DNA of 5,993 nucleotides from Caldivirga sp. (GTDB taxonomy: Archaea > Thermoproteota > Thermoprotei > Thermoproteales > Thermocladiaceae): assembly GCA_028275645.1 (NCBI GenBank), contig JAPWUH010000074.1, positions 1 to 5,993 of the forward strand, written 5' to 3'. The notes below the pieces were generated by a model. It was not told the DNA's origin, ran no database searches, and saw only the letters and a list, made by a program, of their open reading frames with translations. Each line of letters begins with the position of its first letter. Position 1 is the stretch's first letter. Shown in pieces: positions 1 through 4,893 of the stretch. A program made the position numbers and the translations under genes.

Positions 1-343
1 CCATGTACCTGCTGGCCACCACTGAGGCTGCCCCCGTCCTAATTTGCCCAAGTCTATCGGCCTCGATGATGGCGAGCAGCTCACCTGATTCAATACTGAA
101 GAGCAGGACGACAAACCTCGTGCCGTGTTTGGTGCTTAGGTATGCCTTCAGGCCAGCCACGTTGTAATCGCCTAGGACGCCACTTTGAAGGACATGAAGC
201 ACTGCTCCGGGCAATACCACTCTACGCCTGGGTAGGTTAACAGCCTTACCAGTCCCAAGCATCCTGAACCCATCCTCGATGGCCCTTATCGCCTCACCAT
301 ACGTTAACAGCCTGGCCACCTCATGCTCCCTAATTAGTAGCAT
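1..343 (-). CDS. Ornithine cyclodeaminase / mu-crystallin family protein, N-terminal part
   Basis: This is the first 114 residues of an NAD(P)-dependent enzyme of the ornithine cyclodeaminase/mu-crystallin family; the gene runs off the left edge. The visible part is the substrate-binding and dimerisation half. It has a basic NLPRRRVVLP stretch (residues 36-45), then AGLKAYLST (63-71) with the conserved Lys66, then ADRLGQIRTGAASVVASRYM (95-114), the family signature with Arg102. In known members the Arg and Lys residues of these motifs contact the substrate carboxylate. The Rossmann NAD-binding domain should follow but is outside the window. Family members act as ornithine or lysine cyclodeaminase, archaeal alanine dehydrogenase, or imino-acid reductase, and this half does not distinguish them. 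The ATG at 343 is the only good in-frame start and lies about 28 bp from a TATA-like box. The gene is divergent from the HTH regulator, 88 bp away. Confidence 0.9.
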   Translation of the reverse strand, partial: MLLIREHEVARLLTYGEAIRAIEDGFRMLGTGKAVNLPRRRVVLPGAVLHVLQSGVLGDYNVAGLKAYLSTKHGTRFVVLLFSIESGELLAIIEADRLGQIRTGAASVVASRYM

Positions 344-361
344 GTTGGATGGTGTACATGA

Positions 362-382
362 GAGGTTTATTTAAGTAACCTC
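362..382. promoter_or_regulatory. Inverted repeat flanking a TATA box, candidate operator
   Basis: GAGGTT and AACCTC are perfect 6-bp complements separated by 9 bp, and the separating bases are the minus-strand TATA-like box. The right arm is part of the octamer GTAACCTC, which recurs at 1265-1272 and 2448-2455. The position suits a repressor site controlling the cyclodeaminase-family gene and perhaps the divergent HTH regulator, but no binding evidence is available from sequence alone. Confidence 0.4.
368..376 (-). promoter_or_regulatory. TATA-like box of the cyclodeaminase-family gene
   Basis: Read on the minus strand this is ACTTAAATA followed by AAC. It is centred about 28 bp before the ATG at 343, so a transcript would begin at or within a few bases of the start codon. 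It is the spacer of an inverted repeat, GAGGTT (362-367) and AACCTC (377-382). A protein bound there would probably block TBP. The box follows archaeal spacing rules; the operator role is inferred. Confidence 0.6.
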
Positions 383-403
383 AGCGGCAATGGGACGAAA
401 AGG

Positions 404-413
404 TATTAAATAA
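404..413 (+). promoter_or_regulatory. TATA-like box of the HTH regulator gene
   Basis: TATTAAATAA is centred about 24 bp before the GTG at 432. This predicts a leaderless mRNA beginning at or next to that GTG. It is the main reason for choosing 432 over the downstream ATG at 498. Confidence 0.6.
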
Positions 414-431
414 CTCACTGATTTCTGTGCT

Positions 432-1163
432 GTGGGGGAGGTTATTGAGGGTGCGGTGGTTGATAAGGTGGCTACGTTTATAGCGGGTTCAATAGTGATG
501 TCGGAGTCCCCGGGTAGGGAGCTTAAGCGTTGGAGGGAGTACTTCAACATACCTCAGACTGAGTTGGCTATCAAGTTGTCCACAACCCCAAGCGTGATAA
601 GTGACTATGAGTCGGGTAGGAGGAAGTCCCCTGGCTCATACTTTGTTAAGAAGTTTGTCAGGGCCCTAATAGACATTGAACTTGAGAGGGGTGGCTCTAG
701 GCTTCAGTTATTAATTAAACAGTTGTCGGCTGGTGATAGGTATATGATGGCTGTGATTGACATGAGGGATTACGTTAACCCCATTAGTCTTGAATCCTTC
801 TTGAGGGCTATTAACGCATCGCTGGTGGTTCCCCCAGCCACCAGGATGGACATACACGGCTACACCATAGTGGACAGCATTAAACTACTCCTTGATGTCC
901 CATCCTACGAATACCTCAAGCTGTATGGCTCAACAACCCAGAGAGCTGCCATATTCGTCAACACCAGGTATGGTAGGTCACCATTAGTGGCTATAAAGGC
1001 CATGATGGCGTTCGTTGACTTTAAACCATCCATAGTGGTTCTACATGGGTTGGATAAGCCGGATTACCTGGGTATTGAGGTGGCTAGGAGGGAGAAGATA
1101 CCGCTGGCTATGACTAACATGGACGTTGACGAGATGGTTAAGGTGCTTAGGACGCTTGGTTAA
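432..1163 (+). CDS. Archaeal XRE/Cro-type HTH transcriptional regulator with uncharacterised C-terminal domain
   Basis: A 243-aa predicted DNA-binding regulator. Residues about 29-85 form a Cro/C1-type helix-turn-helix: RELKRWREYFNI, then QTELAIKLS as the second helix, then TPSVISDYESGRR (52-64) as the recognition helix with the typical SDYE-G-R ending. After a linker, residues about 115-243 form a second domain with alternating strands and helices, such as AAIFVNTRYG (172-181), PSIVVLHGLD (199-208) and EKIPLAMTNM (221-230). This could be a ligand-sensing fold, but I cannot name the ligand. The architecture resembles the archaeal regulators grouped as COG1709; that match is from memory. The GTG start is preferred because of TATA spacing and because IVMSESPG before the HTH looks like family sequence rather than random extension; ATG 498 is the alternative. 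It is divergent from an amino-acid enzyme gene, so control of that gene or of itself is plausible. Confidence 0.85.
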   Translation: MGEVIEGAVVDKVATFIAGSIVMSESPGRELKRWREYFNIPQTELAIKLSTTPSVISDYESGRRKSPGSYFVKKFVRALIDIELERGGSRLQLLIKQLSAGDRYMMAVIDMRDYVNPISLESFLRAINASLVVPPATRMDIHGYTIVDSIKLLLDVPSYEYLKLYGSTTQRAAIFVNTRYGRSPLVAIKAMMAFVDFKPSIVVLHGLDKPDYLGIEVARREKIPLAMTNMDVDEMVKVLRTLG

Positions 1164-1203
1164 AAGGGGAAGTAAAAAGTCCATGGTGCGCCAACAAAAT
1201 TGA

Positions 1204-1236
1204 CCCAATCCCTTCACCATGAGAGTGGGGTTTGGG
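1204..1236 (+). terminator. Hairpin downstream of the HTH gene, possible 3'-end structure
   Basis: CCCAATCCC (1204-1212) pairs with GGGTTTGGG (1228-1236) at eight of nine positions. After a two-base bulge, CAC (1215-1217) pairs with GTG (1225-1227) around a 7-base loop. The structure starts 41 bases after the stop codon of the HTH gene. No T tract follows, so it does not match a bacterial-type terminator. It may be a 3'-UTR structure or an RNA end. Confidence in function is low; the base pairing is directly visible. Confidence 0.3.
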
Positions 1237-1265
1237 CATTATTAACTATGCATGTAGCGGTGGCG

Positions 1266-1279
1266 TAACCTCAAGGTTA
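1266..1279. promoter_or_regulatory. 14-bp dyad TAACCT-CA-AGGTTA, candidate regulator site
   Basis: Two perfect 6-bp arms flank a two-base centre. The left arm lies inside the octamer GTAACCTC, also found at the divergent cyclodeaminase/HTH promoter. It sits about 80-90 bp upstream of the thyX start codon and about 100 bp after the HTH gene. It is too far upstream to be a core promoter element, so an upstream activator or repressor site is the best guess. Confidence 0.3.
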
Positions 1280-1318
1280 AAATGTCAAGAGGTATCATAA
1301 GCGAGATATCTGGAGTAG

Positions 1319-1330
1319 CGCTTATAAGCG
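1319..1330. promoter_or_regulatory. Perfect 12-bp palindrome at the thyX promoter
   Basis: CGCTTATAAGCG is a perfect palindrome directly before the thyX TATA-like box. Its centre, TTATAA, could itself serve as the TATA box, which would give a leader of about 7 bases. Alternatively it may be an operator or occupy the BRE position. A second ATAAGCG copy lies 27 bp upstream (1297-1303). Which reading is right cannot be settled from sequence. Confidence 0.4.
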
Positions 1331-1338
1331 TTATTTAA
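1331..1338 (+). promoter_or_regulatory. TATA-like box of thyX
   Basis: TTATTTAA is centred about 24 bp before the ATG at 1358, giving an essentially leaderless thyX transcript. The competing candidate is the TTATAA inside the adjacent palindrome. Confidence 0.5.
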
Positions 1339-1357
1339 GCCTAGAGATCAGGTTAAC

Positions 1358-2158
1358 ATGAGTTACCCGGTGATTAAACCCTCAGTTGTATTATTAATGA
1401 CGTGGGGTAGTGAGGAGTTTACGGCGGCCATGAGTGACGTGGTTTATAGGGCGTATACGGTTGAGAAGGCTCTTGATAGGGTGAGGAACGATCCAGGTAT
1501 AGTTAGGCGTAGGATAACGAGCTTCCTTAGGGATGGGCACCACAGCGTCTTCGAATTCATGGGTGCCTCATGGCTTATCGAGGGTAGTAGGGCGCTGACG
1601 CATGAACTCGTTAGGCATAGGTTAGCCAGTTACTGGCAGGAGAGCCAGAGGTACGTGGACTACGCAAAGGGTCAACTACGCTACGTACTACCACCCAGCA
1701 TTGCTAACGAGCTTGCCCCATTCCTAGAGTCAGCCGGCCAAGTGTACGTGAAGGCTAGGGGATCCATGGCACCTGAGGACGCTAGGTACGTTTTACCCAA
1801 CGCAATGGCCAGCAGGATTTGGGTTCAGATGAATGCCAGGGAATTCTTCCTAAACTTCATGCCCCTCAGGACTGGCTTAGGTGCCTTCCACGAGATTAGG
1901 CTAGTGGCCTGGTTAATGTTCAACACGTTAATGGACAAATTCCCAATAACCACCAGGTGGGTTTGGGAAAACCTACCTAAGCTGCACCCAGACTACTGTA
2001 GAGGTCTCGATAAGTTGAGGGATGTGTATAATACGGAGGATTGTAGGTTGATAAGCATTAAGGATGCATTCACTAAGTGGGGTATGGAGATACCACAAGG
2101 TCTGAGTAAACTCATGGAGGCATCATATGGTAAGGAGCGAAGTAGGGTTAGTGCTTAA
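1358..2158 (+). CDS. thyX: Flavin-dependent thymidylate synthase ThyX
   Basis: ThyX makes dTMP from dUMP using methylenetetrahydrofolate (or an archaeal equivalent) and reduced FAD, for DNA precursor synthesis in the cytoplasm. The defining RHR-x7-S motif is present as [11 protein letters not shown] at residues 86-96. Before it is DGHHSVFEF (59-67), the GHxSxxE element. DARYVLPN (141-148) and [10 protein letters not shown] (158-167) match the second half of the fold. LRTG (170-173) with Arg171 sits where the dUMP-binding arginine is expected, followed by EIR (179-181). The length of 266 aa is slightly above the usual 220-250, with the excess at the C-terminus. An oddity is AFHEIR at 176-181, where most relatives I know have AQxEIR. 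The ATG fits both the promoter spacing and the start of family similarity. The last 11 bp overlap the end of the convergent rpl40e gene. Confidence 0.97.
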   Translation: MSYPVIKPSVVLLMTWGSEEFTAAMSDVVYRAYTVEKALDRVRNDPGIVRRRITSFLRDGHHSVFEFMGASWLIEGSRALTHELVRHRLASYWQESQRYVDYAKGQLRYVLPPSIANELAPFLESAGQVYVKARGSMAPEDARYVLPNAMASRIWVQMNAREFFLNFMPLRTGLGAFHEIRLVAWLMFNTLMDKFPITTRWVWENLPKLHPDYCRGLDKLRDVYNTEDCRLISIKDAFTKWGMEIPQGLSKLMEASYGKERSRVSA

Positions 2159-2303
2159 ACCTCTTAGGCCTTAAATCCTTACTTCCACACCTCCTACACT
2201 TCTCAGCGCCAATTGGGTTACGTGCACCACACCTCCTGCATATCCAGTAGCCAAACCTATGCTCAATAGCTATCCTAAGCTTCTCAGGGTCACTAATGGG
2301 CAT
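2148..2303 (-). CDS. rpl40e: 50S ribosomal protein L40e
   Basis: A 51-aa zinc-ribbon protein of the archaeal large ribosomal subunit, homologous to the ribosomal part of the eukaryotic ubiquitin-L40 fusion. The protein reads [16 protein letters not shown], then [13 protein letters not shown] (residues 18-30), then [19 protein letters not shown] to the end. Four cysteines (22, 25, 36, 39) form a CxxC-x10-CxxC zinc site, and the C-terminal DLRPKR stretch is typical of L40e. Length matches the archaeal family (about 50 aa). Archaeal copies, as here, lack the ubiquitin fusion. The start ATG at 2303 lies about 27 bp from a TATA-like box. The stop codon and last codons overlap the end of thyX on the other strand by 11 bp. 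Genes this short are often missed in automatic annotation. Confidence 0.93.
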   Translation of the reverse strand: MPISDPEKLRIAIEHRFGYWICRRCGARNPIGAEKCRRCGSKDLRPKRFKH

Positions 2304-2322
2304 AAGGCATGGCTTTACCTAA

Positions 2323-2361
2323 CCCCTTTAAAACATTACGCTGGGTGATGCATTAAAGGGG
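2323..2361. promoter_or_regulatory. rpl40e promoter region with 9-bp inverted repeat
   Basis: On the minus strand, TTTTAAAG (2326-2333) is a TATA-like box centred about 27 bp before the rpl40e ATG, giving an almost leaderless mRNA. One arm of a perfect 9-bp inverted repeat, CCCCTTTAA (2323-2331), overlaps this box; the other arm, TTAAAGGGG (2353-2361), lies 21 bp away. The TATA box is supported by spacing. A regulatory role for the repeat is inferred. Confidence 0.5.
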
Positions 2362-2650
2362 CGAGGAGTAGCATCTTCATGTAAGCTAAATTTACAGCGA
2401 CAATACGTAACCTGTATGACCCCCTCAGTGAAATCCCATGTATTGGGGTAACCTCGCTCTAAAGGGCGGGCTTAACCATTATGTCACGTACCCTAGGTGA
2501 AGCCTGTGAAGCGTGTATTATGCGTAGGAATCAGCATTGAGGGCTGAGGCAACTAACAGGTTTCTCGGTGTAGTATTACATGCGTTGCGTTTACGGTGGT
2601 CTCCTCACCCTTAAGGTATAAGTAAAGCAATGACGCCGTTATGCTAAGTG
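2362..2650. other. Long intergenic stretch without a recognisable gene
   Basis: No open frame above about 20 codons was found on either strand here. The longest short one I read starts at ATG 2481 and gives 19 residues with a CEAC motif, with no promoter or family likeness, so it is not called. No tRNA T-arm or convincing C/D box pair was seen. Small features are GTAACCTG (2407-2413 plus one base), GTAACCTC (2448-2455), a weak ACCCC/GGGGT pair (2419-2423 with 2445-2449), the direct repeat GTGAAGC-CT-GTGAAGC near 2498-2513, and the palindrome CCTTAAGG (2609-2616). An unrecognised non-coding RNA or a decayed gene remains possible. Confidence 0.5.
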
Positions 2651-2656
2651 TAAATA

Positions 2657-2664
2657 TTTATAAG
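2657..2664 (+). promoter_or_regulatory. TATA-like box of the 303-aa gene
   Basis: TTTATAAG, preceded by an A/T-rich AAATA, is the strongest-looking TATA box in the window. Initiation about 26 bp downstream would fall near 2686, leaving a leader of about 10 bases before ATG 2696. GAGG at 2681-2684 resembles a weak Shine-Dalgarno sequence, though it would be at the very edge of the transcript. Confidence 0.6.
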
Positions 2665-2695
2665 GGAAGGCGTCTTCATTGAGGATGATACAGCG

Positions 2696-3607
2696 ATGAG
2701 CGTGGTTAGGTTGAGGGCTATTGTAAAGATGGTTAATGATGATGTGATTAAGGAGGCTTTCATAAGTAAAGTGGTTACGTTAGGGTACGTGGAACCCCTA
2801 CTCCCAGATGAGGTATTTAAGTACTACCCATTGAATGAGTATGACTATAGGCTCGACTCGGCATACATAGAGTACATTGTTGATAATGCTGATGAAGTGG
2901 TATCTAATCAAAGACCTAATGTTACCATCAACAAGGTCATGGTTGATCAATTCGGTGAGTGCATGCAGTTAACCAGTGGTGAGTATGAGCTTATGACCAT
3001 GTGTAGGAGAGGTAATGACTGGGTTGTGTATCACATGAATAAGAGGGCTTTAATGAGGTACTTCGTACTCAACATAGTCCTGGAGAATCCCGGTTTAAAC
3101 ATTAGTCAACCAGTTGAAGTAGCCGCCAGTGTTCAGAACCATGAGCATAAGGCTAAGTTAAAGGTGGCCTACATACTTAGTTGCAACACGCCTGTGGACT
3201 TCATGGTGAGTGTGTACTCAAACATCTACGTCAATTACTTTAGGGAATACAAGTATAGGCTTCCTGAGCCTAAGGATATAGTTAACTTCGTGGTTAATAA
3301 TATTCAGAGATACGGTGGCTTCATAAAGCTATACACAACCGACTACTACATTTTTGAATTAACCACGGTAGGTTACCTGGTTGAGATTGAGAATGAGGGT
3401 CAAGTTGTGAGGGTTAACGTTAACGATGAGACCGTGCTTGTGGGTAATCAACTGGGTAATGGGGACCTATACGAGATAACGGACCTAAGGGTAGATGCCT
3501 TAAGGAAACTTGGAATAGGCCTCGACATGATCGAGCTTTACTCATGTAATACAGGCGAGTTGCTTGAGAGGGCCATTAGTGGTTTGCGGGAGTCAGTGGG
3601 GCTGTGA
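2696..3607 (+). CDS. Uncharacterised protein, 303 aa
   Basis: I do not recognise this protein. It appears soluble: there is no signal peptide and no stretch hydrophobic enough for a membrane segment. The composition is rich in Tyr, Asn and Val, with four scattered cysteines (89, 103, 163, 284) that form no CxxC pair. Residues about 110-215 alternate short strands and helices, including WVVYHMNKRALMRYFVLNIV (109-128). Residues about 216-250 look like a small beta sheet, with YLVEIENEGQVVRVNVNDET (227-246). A helical tail contains LRVDALRKLGIGLDMIELYS. Codon use resembles its neighbours, with AGG for Arg, so recent transfer is not suggested. It has a clear promoter of its own and is followed after 29 bp by the convergent IDI gene, so it is monocistronic. 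ATG 2696 gives the best spacing to the promoter; ATG 2729 is an alternative. It is probably a lineage-restricted thermoproteal protein (inference). Confidence 0.75.
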   Translation: MSVVRLRAIVKMVNDDVIKEAFISKVVTLGYVEPLLPDEVFKYYPLNEYDYRLDSAYIEYIVDNADEVVSNQRPNVTINKVMVDQFGECMQLTSGEYELMTMCRRGNDWVVYHMNKRALMRYFVLNIVLENPGLNISQPVEVAASVQNHEHKAKLKVAYILSCNTPVDFMVSVYSNIYVNYFREYKYRLPEPKDIVNFVVNNIQRYGGFIKLYTTDYYIFELTTVGYLVEIENEGQVVRVNVNDETVLVGNQLGNGDLYEITDLRVDALRKLGIGLDMIELYSCNTGELLERAISGLRESVGL

Positions 3608-3636
3608 TAAGGTCTTGTTTATTATATGGATTTACC

Positions 3637-4764
3637 CTACTCATCATTCATCAACTTACTTAGCAGTATGGATGCTATGGGCCTCCACGTGTCGTACATA
3701 GTCATGGTGAGTTTACATTTAATCCCCCTTTGTATTAGCCATAGCAGTACAGGTAGGCCAGCGACCATGGGGGCCTTCTTGAGGTCGCTGATTGTTCTTG
3801 AGCCTGTTAGGAACATCGCCACCTTAAACTCCCACCTAATCCTACTGATAGTGTCCTTAACGGCGTCGTAACCCTTAAGCGCCGAGAGCAGCATTGGCCT
3901 AGACATTGAGAATGCGTCAGCCCCTATCGCTATTGCCTTAGCCCCATCAAGCCCATTCCTAATCCCACCCGAGGCGAACACAAGCCCGTCGTAGACGCTG
4001 CTCACCTCACATATAGATAGGAGTGTTGGTATCCCCCAATTCCTGAAGACCTCGGACTCACTGGTGTCCCGCTTCCTAATGGACTCGATGACTATGAAGG
4101 ATGTGCCGCCTAAACCAGCCACATCAATGGCATCAACCGGTACTTCGGCGAGCATCTTAGCAACCTCCATCGAAATGCCGTTACCAACCTCCTTAACTAT
4201 AAGGGGCCTGTTGGTAACCCTCCTAATTAGCCTCAACTTGCTTAACACACCCCTGAACCAGGGCTCACCCTCTGGTTGAAAGACTTCCTGGGCTGGGTTT
4301 AGGTGTATTGCTAAGGCGTCAGCGTTAATCATGTCCACCGCCTCATTAACCCAGTCAATCAACTCCCTCTCGCTAAGCCTAGAAACCTGCGGTGCACCTA
4401 GGTTAGCTATCTTTAGGGCACTTGGTGCATTATCCTTAACAACCCTGAAGCTCCTCGCAGTCTCCGGCCTAACTATGGCAACCCTCTGGGAGCCGACGTA
4501 CATGCCTACACCAAACTCCTCAGCCGCCTTAGCCAAGGTCTCATTAATCCTTTCAGCCATCTCCGTACCACCGGTTAGCGCACCTATTATGAACGGGAAA
4601 CTCAACTTCTTACCAAATATACTAACACTGGGGTTGACATCATCAAAGTCGATTTCAGGTAGTGCATTGTGGATTAACTGAACCTCATCAAAGAGTGAGT
4701 CACCTTCCTCCACGTTGCTCGAAGCCGCAATCTTAATGTGCTCATCCTTGCGGTTCTCAATCAT
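3637..4764 (-). CDS. fni: Type II isopentenyl-diphosphate delta-isomerase (FMN-dependent)
   Basis: This enzyme interconverts IPP and DMAPP, using reduced FMN, NAD(P)H and Mg2+. It supplies the DMAPP starter for archaeal ether lipids and other isoprenoids made from mevalonate. The family signatures appear in order: RKDEHI (residues 5-10), GALTGGTEMA (61-70) at the FMN/substrate site, GSQR (91-94), HLNPAQE (154-160) with the catalytic Gln and the Mg-binding Glu, KEVGNGIS (191-198), VAGLGGTS (215-222) and ASGGIRNG (264-271), the phosphate-binding part of the TIM barrel. The length of 375 aa is close to archaeal homologues (about 350-370). LTGG replaces the more usual MTGG, a mild change. The ATG at 4764 begins directly before RKDEHI and lies about 29 bp from a TATA-like box, so the start is secure. 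It is convergent with the 303-aa gene and divergent from the alpha-glucosidase gene. The symbol idi is also used for this type. Confidence 0.97.
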   Translation of the reverse strand: MIENRKDEHIKIAASSNVEEGDSLFDEVQLIHNALPEIDFDDVNPSVSIFGKKLSFPFIIGALTGGTEMAERINETLAKAAEEFGVGMYVGSQRVAIVRPETARSFRVVKDNAPSALKIANLGAPQVSRLSERELIDWVNEAVDMINADALAIHLNPAQEVFQPEGEPWFRGVLSKLRLIRRVTNRPLIVKEVGNGISMEVAKMLAEVPVDAIDVAGLGGTSFIVIESIRKRDTSESEVFRNWGIPTLLSICEVSSVYDGLVFASGGIRNGLDGAKAIAIGADAFSMSRPMLLSALKGYDAVKDTISRIRWEFKVAMFLTGSRTISDLKKAPMVAGLPVLLWLIQRGIKCKLTMTMYDTWRPIASILLSKLMNDE

Positions 4765-4789
4765 CCTAGGCAGGCTTACCTCATACTTC

Positions 4790-4797
4790 TAAATAAA
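4790..4797 (-). promoter_or_regulatory. TATA-like box of the IDI gene
   Basis: On the minus strand TTTATTTA follows AAAA, and it is centred about 29 bp before the ATG at 4764. Transcription would begin within a few bases of the start codon, as for the other genes in this window. Confidence 0.55.
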
Positions 4798-4863
4798 TTT
4801 TACTTATCCGTGTCTACCGCGATGAACCAGGATTTGATACCATGGCGCAGCGTATAGATAATA

Positions 4864-4871
4864 CTTAAAAT
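4864..4871 (+). promoter_or_regulatory. TATA-like box of the alpha-glucosidase gene
   Basis: CTTAAAAT is centred about 26 bp before ATG 4894 and only about 20 bp before ATG 4888. This spacing favours 4894 as the leaderless start. An upstream alternative, TATAGATAA near 4853-4861, would suit 4888 better, so the choice is not firm. Confidence 0.5.
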
Positions 4872-4893
4872 ACGGAGATATGTTCACATGTTG

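Noticed and set aside
1358..2303. Operon of thyX with the HTH regulator upstream
   Set aside because: A 194-bp gap with a hairpin and a separate thyX promoter argues against co-transcription.
2345..2351. GTGATGC resembling a C box of a C/D guide RNA
   Set aside because: The last base differs from RTGATGA, and no D box with suitable spacing or a terminal stem was found.
2481..2540. 19-codon frame with CEAC in the long intergenic stretch
   Set aside because: It is too short, it has no half of a second zinc knuckle, and no TATA box at the right distance was seen.
2685..2699. Mini-frame ATG ATA CAG CGA TGA overlapping the start of the 303-aa gene
   Set aside because: Four codons ending in an ATGA overlap could suggest translational coupling, but such short frames arise easily by chance and nothing else supports it.
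2723..2752. MVNDDV near the N-terminus of both the 303-aa protein and the alpha-glucosidase, with similar DNA
   Set aside because: The match covers six residues and about 22 bases, and the flanking sequences do not align. The glucosidase stretch fits an ordinary GH31 N-domain beginning, so shared ancestry or a repeat is not supported.
3626..3871. Plus-strand open frame of 81 codons
   Set aside because: It lies almost entirely opposite the IDI gene, whose family motifs are unmistakable. The translation has no family likeness, and no promoter precedes it.
4064..4681. Two further plus-strand open frames (4064-4279 and 4331-4681)
   Set aside because: Both are antisense to the conserved core of the IDI gene and have the low-complexity Ser/Thr/Leu/Pro composition typical of antisense shadow frames.
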